Shown: positions 1-5,067 of the stretch, one piece after another
How positions within the stretch are numbered: position 1 is the stretch's first letter
How the letters are laid out: the number at the start of each line of letters is the position of its first letter
Source: Acidimicrobiaceae bacterium
GTDB taxonomy: Bacteria; Actinomycetota; Acidimicrobiia; Acidimicrobiales; Palsa-688
NCBI GenBank assembly: GCA_009785715.1
Contig: WQVT01000229.1
Location: 1 to 5,067 of the forward strand
Direction of reading: 5' to 3'
Length of the DNA stretch: 5,067 bases
The notes under the pieces: model-generated
What the model was told of the DNA's origin: nothing
The model's input: the letters and a program-made list of their open reading frames with translations, nothing else
The model's database searches: none
Made by a program: the position numbers and the translations under genes

Positions 1-1
1 C

Positions 2-742
2 CATGTCGACCGGTCGATCGTCGGCGCCGCCGACTTCGTGCTGACCAACTGCGTGGGCACCAACGTGGTCATGGATGCCTGCCTCAAAGCCGGTGTCTCC
101 CGCGTCCTTCACGTCTCGACCGATGAGGTGTACGGCTCGGTGGAACACGGCCATTCGCTCGAGACCGACCCGCTCGACCCGCGCTCCCCCTACAGCTCTT
201 CCAAGGCCGGTTCGGACCTCATAGCCAGGTCCTATTTCTCGACCCATGGGCTCCCGGTGATGATCACCAGGAGCTCGAACAACTTCGGGCCGTGGCAGTA
301 CCCCGAGAAGGTGATCCCGCTGTTCACCACCAATCTCCTCGACGGCCTTCGGGTACCCCTCTACGGCGACGGCCTGAATGCCAGGGACTGGCTCTACGTC
401 GAGGACAACTGCGCCGGGGTGGACTTCGTGCTCCGCTCCGGGGAGGCGGGGGAGATCTACAACCTCGGCGCCGGCAACGAGCTGTCGAACCGGGACCTCA
501 CCGACCGGCTCCTGGCCCTCGCCGGCGCCGGCGAGGAGATGGTCGAGTACGTCACCGACCGGCTCGGCCATGACCGCCGGTACTCGGTGGACAGCACCAA
601 ACTGCGGAGCCTCGGCTGGCGGCCGCAGCGCCAGCTCGACGAGGCCCTCGAGGCCACCTTCGCCTGGTATCGCGACAACCGCTGGTGGTGGGAGCCGCTC
701 AAGGCCGGCTCCAGCCCTGTCCGCCCGGTGCCGGCCCCGTGA
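2..742 (+). CDS. rmlB: dTDP-glucose 4,6-dehydratase, 5'-truncated by window edge
   Basis: This cytosolic NAD-dependent extended SDR converts dTDP-glucose to dTDP-4-keto-6-deoxyglucose, the second step of dTDP-L-rhamnose synthesis. The frame is open from base 2 and begins inside the family's HVDRSI segment, so roughly the first 80-90 residues, including the GxxGxxG nucleotide-binding loop, lie outside the window. The first internal ATG, at 71, is not the true start. Counting from base 2, the STDEVYG block at residues 39-45 carries the Thr-Asp-Glu triad typical of 4,6-dehydratases (codons 119-127), and Tyr64-xxx-Lys68 is the catalytic pair (191-205). SSNNFGPWQYPEKVIP and RDWLYVEDN are further RmlB signatures that separate it from epimerases. 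The C-terminus ends in a normal GWRP...WYRDNRWWWEPLK, followed by a short Pro-rich tail. The stop is 13 bases before rmlD, so the two are almost surely co-transcribed. Family and function are seen directly in the motifs; only the missing N-terminus is inferred. Confidence 0.95.
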   Translation, partial: HVDRSIVGAADFVLTNCVGTNVVMDACLKAGVSRVLHVSTDEVYGSVEHGHSLETDPLDPRSPYSSSKAGSDLIARSYFSTHGLPVMITRSSNNFGPWQYPEKVIPLFTTNLLDGLRVPLYGDGLNARDWLYVEDNCAGVDFVLRSGEAGEIYNLGAGNELSNRDLTDRLLALAGAGEEMVEYVTDRLGHDRRYSVDSTKLRSLGWRPQRQLDEALEATFAWYRDNRWWWEPLKAGSSPVRPVPAP

Positions 743-748
743 AGGTGG
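742..748 (+). promoter_or_regulatory. Ribosome binding site for rmlD
   Basis: AAGGTGG lies seven bases before GTG 756 and is a purine-rich Shine-Dalgarno-like stretch; a second GAGG follows at 750-753. It overlaps the last base of the rmlB stop. It supports GTG 756 as the rmlD start. The same frame is open further upstream, but only through rmlB coding sequence. Confidence 0.6.
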
Positions 749-755
749 TGAGGTC

Positions 756-1613
756 GTGAAGGTGCTGATCACCGGCGCCGAGGGCCAGCTCGGCACCGAC
801 CTGCAGGCGGCCTTCGGCGGCCCGGGGCACCACCAGGTGCTTGCCGCCGGTCGCCGCGTGATCGACGTCGTCGACCGGGAGCAGGTGCTCGGGGTGACCG
901 GGTCGTTCGGGCCGGACCTGATCATCCACGCCGGCGCCTGGACGGCGGTGGACGCCTGCGAGTCGGACCCGGACCGGGCGTGGGCGGTCAACACCCTCGG
1001 CAGCCGGCATGTGGCGGAGGCGGCCCGTCTCTCGGCGGCGCACCTGGTCTGCGTCTCGACCGACTACGTCTTCGACGGCGCCTCCCCCCTTCCCTACACC
1101 GAGTGGGACCGGCCGAACCCGATGTCCGCCTACGGGCGTTCGAAGCTGGCCGGCGAGATCGAGGTGCTGGAGGGCGCGCCGGGGTCGGCGGTGGTGCGCA
1201 CCGCGTGGGTGTGCGGGGTGCACGGGTCGAACATGGTCAAGACCGTCCTGCGGCTCTCGGCCGAGCGGGACCGGCTGAGCTTCGTCGACGACCAGCACGG
1301 CTGCCCGACGTTCACGGACGACCTGGCGGCCATGATCTACCGGCTGGCGGTGGCCCGCCTCCCGGGCCGGTTCCACGTCACCAACCAGGGGGCGACGACC
1401 TGGTATCAGTTCGCCCGCGACGTGATCGCCGCGGCGGGTCGCGACGCCGGCATGGTGAGCCCGATCTCCACCGCCGAGCTGACCCCACCCCGCCCCGCGC
1501 CGCGCCCCGCGAACTCGGTGCTCGACAACGCCGCGCTCCGGCTCTCCGGGATCCCGCTCCTGGCGGATCACCACGAGCCCCTCGAGCGCACGGTGAAGGC
1601 GCTGCTGTCTTGA
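756..1613 (+). CDS. rmlD: dTDP-4-dehydrorhamnose reductase
   Basis: This enzyme reduces dTDP-4-keto-L-rhamnose to dTDP-L-rhamnose, the last step of the pathway, with NAD(P)H in the cytosol. The GTG start gives 285 residues, the usual family length, and places the Rossmann motif at once: VLITGAEGQLG with GxxGQLG at residues 7-13. STDYVFDG is at 101-108 and the catalytic Tyr126-xxx-Lys130 sits in YGRSK. DQHGCPT at 179-185 followed by DLA, and RPANSVLDN near the C-terminus, are the substrate-binding landmarks that mark RmlD among SDRs. The upstream extension of this frame is only an Arg/Pro-rich shadow of rmlB, so the GTG at 756 is preferred; it also has a ribosome site. The gene follows rmlB by 13 bases and its stop overlaps the start of the glycosyltransferase by four bases, which indicates one operon with translational coupling. 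No key residue is missing. Confidence in the function is high. Confidence 0.95.
   Translation: MKVLITGAEGQLGTDLQAAFGGPGHHQVLAAGRRVIDVVDREQVLGVTGSFGPDLIIHAGAWTAVDACESDPDRAWAVNTLGSRHVAEAARLSAAHLVCVSTDYVFDGASPLPYTEWDRPNPMSAYGRSKLAGEIEVLEGAPGSAVVRTAWVCGVHGSNMVKTVLRLSAERDRLSFVDDQHGCPTFTDDLAAMIYRLAVARLPGRFHVTNQGATTWYQFARDVIAAAGRDAGMVSPISTAELTPPRPAPRPANSVLDNAALRLSGIPLLADHHEPLERTVKALLS
1595..1599 (+). promoter_or_regulatory. Ribosome binding site deciding the TTG start of the glycosyltransferase
   Basis: GAAGG, inside the last codons of rmlD, lies ten bases before TTG 1610. No ATG or GTG in this frame sits between it and the first conserved beta strand except GTG 1676, which would begin within the strand itself. 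This favours TTG 1610, which shares the bases TTGA with the rmlD stop. Confidence 0.5.
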
Positions 1614-2551
1614 ACGAACCCGACGCAGAGCCGTTCGACGCAGCGCCGTCCGACCCACAGCCCGCCGACCGGGCCGTGGCCATCGTCGTGAACTACAACG
1701 CCGCCTCCCACCTCGGCACCTGCCTGGACGGTCTCCGGGCCGCGGGTGTCGGCGACATCGTGGTCGTCGACAACGGATCGTCGGACGACTCCCGGGAGGT
1801 GGTCGCCGCGGCCGGTCCCGGCGTCAGCTGGCTGCCACTCGGCGCCAACCTCGGCTATGGAGCCGCCGCCAACCGGGCGGCGCGGCTCATGCCCGGCCGG
1901 GACATCCTGGTCTGCAACCCGGACATCGAGGTCGGCGACGGCGCGGTGGACGCCCTCCGAGCCAGCCTGCGGGACGATCCGGGCCTCGGGGTCGTCGGAC
2001 CCCGGCTGCTCAACGCGGACGGGAGCGTGTACCCCTCGGCACGGACGTTCCCCGACCTCGTCGACGCGTTCGGTCACGGCCTGCTCGGGCTCGTCGTGCC
2101 GAACAACCCCTTCACCCGGCGGTACCGGATGCTCGATCGCGACTACGACCGTCCGGCGGACGTGGACTGGGTGTCCGGCGCGTTCGTGCTGATCCGCCGG
2201 CGTACCTGGGAGGAGATCGGCGGGTTCGACCCCCGGTACTTCATGTACCTGGAGGACGTCGACCTCTGCTGGCGGGCGGGCCGTGCAGGCTGGCGTGTCG
2301 GCTACGTGCCCGAGGCCGAGGTCGTGCACTTCCAGGGGGTTTCTGCGGCGCGGCACCCGTACCGGATGCAGGTGGCGCACCACCGCTCGATGTGGCGCTT
2401 TGCCACGCAGACCTCGGTCGGGGCCAAGCGCTGGGCGTTGCCCGTCGTGGCCGTCGGCCTGGTGTGCCGGGTGGCGGTGGCGTCCCTGCACCACCGCTTC
2501 GGAGGGTTCCGCCGGCCTTCCCGCAGGCTCCGGCAGTCGCCCCGGAGCTGA
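1610..2551 (+). CDS. wbbL: GT2-family rhamnosyltransferase, WbbL-like
   Basis: A family 2 glycosyltransferase that probably transfers L-rhamnose from dTDP-rhamnose to a polyprenyl-pyrophosphate-linked sugar at the inner membrane face. In mycobacteria WbbL adds rhamnose to GlcNAc-PP-decaprenol. The TTG start gives 313 residues, close to family length. Residues 2-22 are an acidic, Pro/Ala-rich leader. AIVVNYN (24-30), VVVDNGSSDDS (51-61) and GANLGYGAAANR (78-89) form the nucleotide-binding half; CNPDIEV (102-108) carries the metal-binding acidic motif. DGSVYPSAR (137-145) and the PNNPFTRRYR region closely resemble mycobacterial WbbL from memory. WVSGAFVLIRR (187-197) and EDVDLCWR (215-222) form the acceptor/catalytic part, with His240 after it. 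A hydrophobic stretch near the C-terminus may touch the membrane but is broken by an Arg. Position right after rmlD fits a dTDP-rhamnose user. The exact acceptor cannot be read from the sequence. Confidence 0.85.
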   Translation: MNEPDAEPFDAAPSDPQPADRAVAIVVNYNAASHLGTCLDGLRAAGVGDIVVVDNGSSDDSREVVAAAGPGVSWLPLGANLGYGAAANRAARLMPGRDILVCNPDIEVGDGAVDALRASLRDDPGLGVVGPRLLNADGSVYPSARTFPDLVDAFGHGLLGLVVPNNPFTRRYRMLDRDYDRPADVDWVSGAFVLIRRRTWEEIGGFDPRYFMYLEDVDLCWRAGRAGWRVGYVPEAEVVHFQGVSAARHPYRMQVAHHRSMWRFATQTSVGAKRWALPVVAVGLVCRVAVASLHHRFGGFRRPSRRLRQSPRS

Positions 2552-2563
2552 GCGGTCGGATCG

Positions 2564-2592
2564 GGCCGCGACGGGGAATGGGTCGCCCGGCC
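2564..2592 (+). terminator. Possible hairpin after wbbL
   Basis: Thirteen bases past the wbbL stop, GGCC (2564-2567) pairs with GGCC (2589-2592) and GCGAC (2568-2572) with GTCGC (2582-2586). This gives a nine-pair stem with a two-base bulge (CC, 2587-2588) and a nine-base loop. No T-run follows, only a mixed T/C stretch, so it would be an atypical intrinsic terminator or an attenuator. In DNA this GC-rich such stems also arise by chance. Confidence 0.3.
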
Positions 2593-2595
2593 GGA

Positions 2596-2601
2596 TACTC
2601 T
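2596..2601 (+). promoter_or_regulatory. Possible -10 box upstream of the membrane protein gene
   Basis: TACTCT fits the actinobacterial TANNNT -10 pattern and stands out in the most AT-rich part of the 61-base gap. A transcript starting about seven bases downstream would begin only a few bases before ATG 2613, so the mRNA would be nearly leaderless. That agrees with the absence of a Shine-Dalgarno sequence before this ATG. No convincing -35 box is seen at the expected spacing, so support is weak. Confidence 0.25.
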
Positions 2602-2612
2602 CTCCTGCCTGT

Positions 2613-3455
2613 ATGCCCAGATCGTCATGGAGCAAGAAGGTTGCCCGGGCCGCCGGAACGGGTGGCGGCCGGACCAATCGCGGCCGGATCCCGTGGACCT
2701 ACTACGGCGCGATCATCCTCGTGATCGTGCTCGGCCTGGTTGGCACGGTCGTCAGCAAGGACCGGCGCAACAATCAGATCAACAACGCCGGCACGAGTGC
2801 GCCGGCGGTCGGCACGGTGTGGAACGAGGCGGTCGCCTTCGACCTCTGCGGCACCTTCGCCCCGAACGTTCCGAAGTCGAGCTCCAACGCCAATGGCCTG
2901 ACCACCCAGGGCGACGGCATCATGCACATCGCCCCGACGAACAAGAGCGCGGCGGGCAAGAACGCCACCCTCGGCAAGTGGGCGAGCGACAACGGCGTGA
3001 AGCTCAGCGCCGCCCAGATCCAGCTGCCGAAGGGCAAGCTCTACACCGCGGGTGACTCCTGCGACGGCGGTAAGGGCCAGATCTACGTCAAGCAGTTCGC
3101 CTATCCCGGAGACCCGGTCGGCGTGATCGTGTCGGGCAACCCCTCGAACATCCACCTTCAGAACCAGCTCGAGCTGGTCGTGGCGTTCGTGCCCCCGTCG
3201 AAGAGCAGCAAGATCCCGGCGCCGCCGGCAAAGATCGTGGCGAGCTTGAAGAAGCTGTCCGCCCCGGCCACACCGACGACGACGACCACCTCGCCGGCCG
3301 CCGCGTCGACGACGGCACCCGCCGGCGCGACCACGACGGCCCCTGCCAGCGGCACGGCGACCACGGCGCCCGCGAGCGGCACGACCACCGCGCCCACCAC
3401 GGCCCCCGCCAGCGGCACGGCGACCACGGCGGCAAGCTCGACGACCTCGAAGTGA
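2613..3455 (+). CDS. Unrecognised single-pass membrane protein with extracytoplasmic domain and Thr/Ala-rich tail
   Basis: I cannot name this 280-residue protein. Residues 1-28 are strongly basic and Gly-rich. Residues about 30-47 (YYGAIILVIVLGLVGTVV) form one membrane segment followed by KDRRNN. The basic N-terminus predicts an inside start with the rest outside, though the Lys/Arg pair after the segment slightly weakens this. A likely folded domain spans about 65-215. It has Cys79 (FDLCGTF) and Cys150 (GDSCDGG), which could form a disulfide, and the segments DGIMHIAP (101-108), GKNATLGKW (115-123) and GDPVG (166-170). From memory these resemble uncharacterised actinobacterial proteins with an IHIHP-type motif; the second His would be Ala107 here. 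Residues 220-280 are a low-complexity Thr/Ala/Ser/Pro tail, probably extended and possibly O-glycosylated. The ATG at 2613 is the only start that retains the whole basic segment; it lacks a visible ribosome site. The 61- and 60-base gaps on either side are larger than elsewhere in the cluster, so it may have its own promoter. Its setting suggests an envelope role; that is inference. Confidence 0.8.
   Translation: MPRSSWSKKVARAAGTGGGRTNRGRIPWTYYGAIILVIVLGLVGTVVSKDRRNNQINNAGTSAPAVGTVWNEAVAFDLCGTFAPNVPKSSSNANGLTTQGDGIMHIAPTNKSAAGKNATLGKWASDNGVKLSAAQIQLPKGKLYTAGDSCDGGKGQIYVKQFAYPGDPVGVIVSGNPSNIHLQNQLELVVAFVPPSKSSKIPAPPAKIVASLKKLSAPATPTTTTTSPAAASTTAPAGATTTAPASGTATTAPASGTTTAPTTAPASGTATTAASSTTSK
3336..3431 (+). 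repeat. Imperfect coding repeats in the Thr-rich tail
   Basis: Bases 3336-3368 and 3399-3431 are 33-base copies 63 bases apart that differ only at 3344/3407 (T/C), a silent change in a Pro codon. The last 24 bases of each are identical (3345-3368 and 3408-3431). They encode TAPASGTATTA; a diverged unit between them encodes ASGTTTAP. The spacing is a multiple of three, so unit gain or loss would lengthen or shorten the tail without breaking the frame. Confidence 0.8.
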
Positions 3456-3458
3456 GGT

Positions 3459-3478
3459 GGCCGGCCGTCGGGCCGGCC
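3459..3478 (+). terminator. Perfect GC hairpin after the membrane protein gene
   Basis: GGCCGGCC at 3459-3466 pairs with GGCCGGCC at 3471-3478 around a GTCG loop, an eight-pair stem made only of G-C pairs, four bases after the stop codon. There is no T-run downstream. Its position right after a stop suits a U-less actinobacterial terminator or a 3'-end stabiliser. It may equally act within a larger fold with the bases up to 3513. Confidence 0.4.
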
Positions 3479-3515
3479 TAGGTCTGCCGGCCTGGGCCCC
3501 GGGGCAGCACCTCCC

Positions 3516-4502
3516 ATGAAGGCGGTGGTCCTTGTCGGCGGGGAGGGCACGCGCCTGCGTCCCCTGACGCTGGTCACGCCGAAGCAGCTCCTGCCGATCG
3601 CCGGCCGTCCCATGATCGAGCTGGTGGTGGAGCACCTGGCCGCCCACGGCATCGACGAGGTGGTGCTCGCCCTCGGGTACCGCCCGGTTGCCTTCATCGA
3701 CGCCTATCCAGACGGGCACTGTCGGGGGGTGGCGCTGCGCTACGCCGTCGAACCCGAGCCGCTCGACACGGCCGGCGCGGTGTCCTTCGCGGCCCGGGAG
3801 GCGGGCATCGACGACACCTTCGTCGTCGTCAACGGCGACGTGCTGACCGATCTGGATGTCGGGGCCCTGATCGGGTTCCACCGGGCCTCGCCGGGGCGGG
3901 CGGCGATTGCCCTCACCCCGGTCTCCGACCCGTCCGTCTACGGCGTCGTCCCGACCCGGTCCGACGGCCAGGTGATCGACTTCATCGAGAAGCCGCCCCG
4001 CGACGAGGCGCCGACCAACCTGATCAACGCCGGAACCTATGTGCTCGACCCGACGATCATCGACCTGGTCCCGCCCGGGCGGCGGGTGTCGATCGAGCGC
4101 GAGGTGTTCCCCGCCCTGGCGGCCGCCGGCGAGCTCTACGCCATGGCGTCCGACGCCGACTGGATCGACGCCGGCGTCCCCTCCACCTACCTGGCCGCGA
4201 ACCTGGCCCGGGCCGCAGGTCGCGTGGGGGCGGGCAGCGCGGTCGATCGCCTCGCAAACGTGAGCGACAGCGTGCTCGGCGAGGCCGTCATCGTGGCCGC
4301 GCACGCCCGCGTCGAGGGATCGCTGCTGCTCGACGGCGCCGCGGTCGGCGAGGGTGCAGTCGTGCAGGGCTCGATCGTGGGCCCGGGGGCGACGATCGGC
4401 GCCGGCGCCACCGTGAAGGACCTGTCCGTTATCGGGCACCATGTGTCGGTGGCGAACGGTCAGAGGGTCTGCGGCGAGCGGGTGCCATCGACTCCTCAAT
4501 GA
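3516..4502 (+). CDS. NDP-sugar pyrophosphorylase with C-terminal hexapeptide repeats (ManB-like)
   Basis: A cytosolic nucleotidyltransferase that joins a sugar-1-phosphate to an NTP, releasing pyrophosphate. The ATG start places the signature at once: VGGEGTRLRPLT at residues 7-18, then PKQLLPIAGRPM (22-33) with Lys23. VNGDVLTD (105-112) carries the metal-binding Asp108; IEKP is at 157-160, LINAGTYV at 169-176, VSIEREVFPAL at 191-201 and WIDAGVP at 216-222. Residues from about 240 contain hexapeptide-type repeats (VGEGAVV, GPGATIGAGATV) of a left-handed beta-helix. The total of 328 residues is somewhat shorter than mycobacterial ManB (Rv3264c), a GDP-mannose pyrophosphorylase, which it resembles in INAG...IDxxPxGRxVSxEREVFPAL and in its place after rmlD-wbbL. 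The PKQ motif is instead typical of RmlA thymidylyltransferases, and Asp84 in PLDTAG replaces the commoner Gly. GDP-mannose is the likeliest product; dTDP- or UDP-glucose cannot be excluded. No strong ribosome site is seen; the bases before ATG read CACCTCCC. The stop overlaps the next start by ATGA. Confidence 0.88.
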   Translation: MKAVVLVGGEGTRLRPLTLVTPKQLLPIAGRPMIELVVEHLAAHGIDEVVLALGYRPVAFIDAYPDGHCRGVALRYAVEPEPLDTAGAVSFAAREAGIDDTFVVVNGDVLTDLDVGALIGFHRASPGRAAIALTPVSDPSVYGVVPTRSDGQVIDFIEKPPRDEAPTNLINAGTYVLDPTIIDLVPPGRRVSIEREVFPALAAAGELYAMASDADWIDAGVPSTYLAANLARAAGRVGAGSAVDRLANVSDSVLGEAVIVAAHARVEGSLLLDGAAVGEGAVVQGSIVGPGATIGAGATVKDLSVIGHHVSVANGQRVCGERVPSTPQ

Positions 4503-5067
4503 GGGCGCTCGTCACCGGCGGCGCGGGCTTCATCGGGTCGACGCTCGTCGACCGGCTGCTGGCGGAGGATCATTCGGTGGACGTGGTCGACGACCTCTCC
4601 AGCGGAACCCTCACGAACCTGGCCGAGGCTCGCCGGGAACACCCCCGCCGCCTGACCTTCCACCGCCTCGACATCCGCTCTTCGGCGATCGCCGAGCTGA
4701 TGGGGCGGCGGCGGCCCGACGTCGTCTACCACCTGGCGGCCCGGACGGCCGTCGCCGGTTCGAGCACCGACCCCCTCGAGGATGCCGACGTGAATGTTCT
4801 CGGAGCACTGCGGGTGATCGAGGCGGCCCGCCAGAGCGACGCCACGAAGGTGGTGTTCGCCTCGTCGGCCGACATCTTCGGCCAGCTCGCGGCGTCGGAC
4901 CTTCCGGTGCGCGAGTCCCACGCCCAGCGGCCCGAGACGACGGAGGGGGCGGCCAAGAAGGCCGTCGTCGACTACCTGTGGACCTACCGGCAGCGCCACA
5001 ACCTGGAGTTCACGGCGCTCGTGCTCCCCAACGTCTACGGCCCGCGCCAGGTCGCCTCGAAGCCCGG
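4499..5067 (+). CDS. GalE-like extended SDR with catalytic Tyr replaced by Glu, 3'-truncated by window edge
   Basis: The frame is open to the window edge, giving 189 full codons of a family usually 300-340 long, so the C-terminal substrate domain is missing. The first ATG overlaps the pyrophosphorylase stop as ATGA, and no ribosome site is seen in the bases before it, which suggests coupled translation. The NAD-binding loop TGGAGFIGS is at residues 6-14 with acidic VVDDLSSG at 29-36; LDI at 57-59, VVYHLAA at 75-81, Asn99 in VNVLGA, FASSADIFG at 120-128 and NVYGPRQ at 178-184 are all in place for a UDP-glucose/UDP-glucuronate epimerase-type SDR. The expected catalytic YGxSK reads EGAAK: Glu149 (codon 4943-4945) takes the place of Tyr, while Lys153 is kept. 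Ser123 lies in the usual Ser/Thr position. The conserved motifs on both sides are in one frame, so a simple frameshift does not explain this. It may be an inactive or altered epimerase/dehydratase; the substrate is unknown. Confidence 0.87.
   Translation, partial: MRALVTGGAGFIGSTLVDRLLAEDHSVDVVDDLSSGTLTNLAEARREHPRRLTFHRLDIRSSAIAELMGRRRPDVVYHLAARTAVAGSSTDPLEDADVNVLGALRVIEAARQSDATKVVFASSADIFGQLAASDLPVRESHAQRPETTEGAAKKAVVDYLWTYRQRHNLEFTALVLPNVYGPRQVASKP

Noticed and set aside
378..755. N-terminal extension of rmlD
   Set aside because: It overlaps rmlB out of frame and gives low-complexity Thr/Ser/Arg/Pro sequence. RmlD family length and the Rossmann motif fit a start at GTG 756.
980..1609. Open frame joined upstream to the glycosyltransferase, as if a larger fusion protein
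   Set aside because: This part overlaps rmlD in another frame and its translation is Arg/Gly/Pro-rich without motifs. The true start is TTG 1610.
699..1658. Minus-strand open frame of 319 codons opposite rmlD
   Set aside because: It is Arg/Gly/His-rich with no domain signature and wholly opposite a well-supported gene.
1568..2677. Minus-strand open frame of 369 codons opposite the glycosyltransferase
   Set aside because: It has shadow composition and no motif, while the opposite strand has full GT2 signatures.
3270..3452. Repeat-rich region considered as a CRISPR or tandem intergenic repeat
   Set aside because: The repeats are in frame inside a coding sequence, encode a Thr/Ala/Ser/Pro tail, and lack the constant-length repeats and unique spacers of a CRISPR array.
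2625..4499. A 624-codon open frame on the minus strand covering the membrane protein tail and the pyrophosphorylase
   Set aside because: It is a GC-driven shadow: its product is dominated by Arg, Gly, Ala, Val and His with no recognisable motif, it runs through a non-coding gap, and the plus-strand genes it overlaps have clear family signatures.
4880..4990. A frameshift as the cause of the missing tyrosine in the GalE-like protein
   Set aside because: SSADIFG before and NVYGPRQ after are in the same frame, and the typical Glu (V-R-E) and Pro positions between them are also kept, so only a precise pair of compensating errors could explain it.
4496..4999. Minus-strand open frame opposite the GalE-like gene
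   Set aside because: The plus-strand frame carries all SDR landmarks and continues to the window edge; the reverse product has no recognisable motif.

Overview
This window is part of a nucleotide-sugar and cell-surface glycan locus from a very GC-rich bacterium. The third codon positions are almost all G or C, starts include GTG and TTG, and genes are tightly packed on one strand. The gene order rmlD, wbbL, sugar-nucleotide pyrophosphorylase matches the order known in mycobacteria (Rv3266c, Rv3265c, Rv3264c), so an actinobacterium is the best guess. The Thr/Ala-rich tailed membrane protein and the non-mycobacterial extra genes would suit an environmental lineage such as Acidimicrobiia, but that finer placement is inference.

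Layout, all on the + strand: (1) 2-742, the 3' part of rmlB, dTDP-glucose 4,6-dehydratase, cut by the left edge; (2) 756-1613, rmlD, dTDP-4-dehydrorhamnose reductase; (3) 1610-2551, a WbbL-like GT2 rhamnosyltransferase starting with TTG inside the rmlD stop; (4) a 61-base gap with a hairpin and a weak -10-like box; (5) 2613-3455, an unrecognised single-pass membrane protein with a folded extracytoplasmic domain (two cysteines) and a Thr/Ala/Ser/Pro tail made of internal repeats; (6) a 60-base gap that can fold into two hairpins closed by an outer stem; (7) 3516-4502, an NDP-sugar pyrophosphorylase with a C-terminal hexapeptide-repeat region; (8) 4499-5067, the 5' part of a GalE-like extended SDR overlapping the previous stop by ATGA, cut by the right edge. 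There is no gene-free stretch above about 60 bases.

Together the genes make and use activated sugars. RmlB and RmlD carry out steps two and four of dTDP-L-rhamnose synthesis, and the WbbL homologue would transfer the rhamnose to a polyprenyl-pyrophosphate sugar on the inner membrane face. The pyrophosphorylase would make GDP-mannose or another NDP-sugar, and the last gene would normally be a UDP-sugar epimerase. RmlA and RmlC are not visible here, unless the pyrophosphorylase is itself a thymidylyltransferase.

The most notable points are the loss of the catalytic tyrosine in the GalE-like protein (Glu in place of Tyr of YxxxK, at the exact position of E. coli GalE Tyr149), the unknown membrane protein placed between wbbL and the pyrophosphorylase, and the RmlA-like PKQ signature in an otherwise ManB-like pyrophosphorylase. 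I see no mobile element, CRISPR array, tRNA or rRNA.
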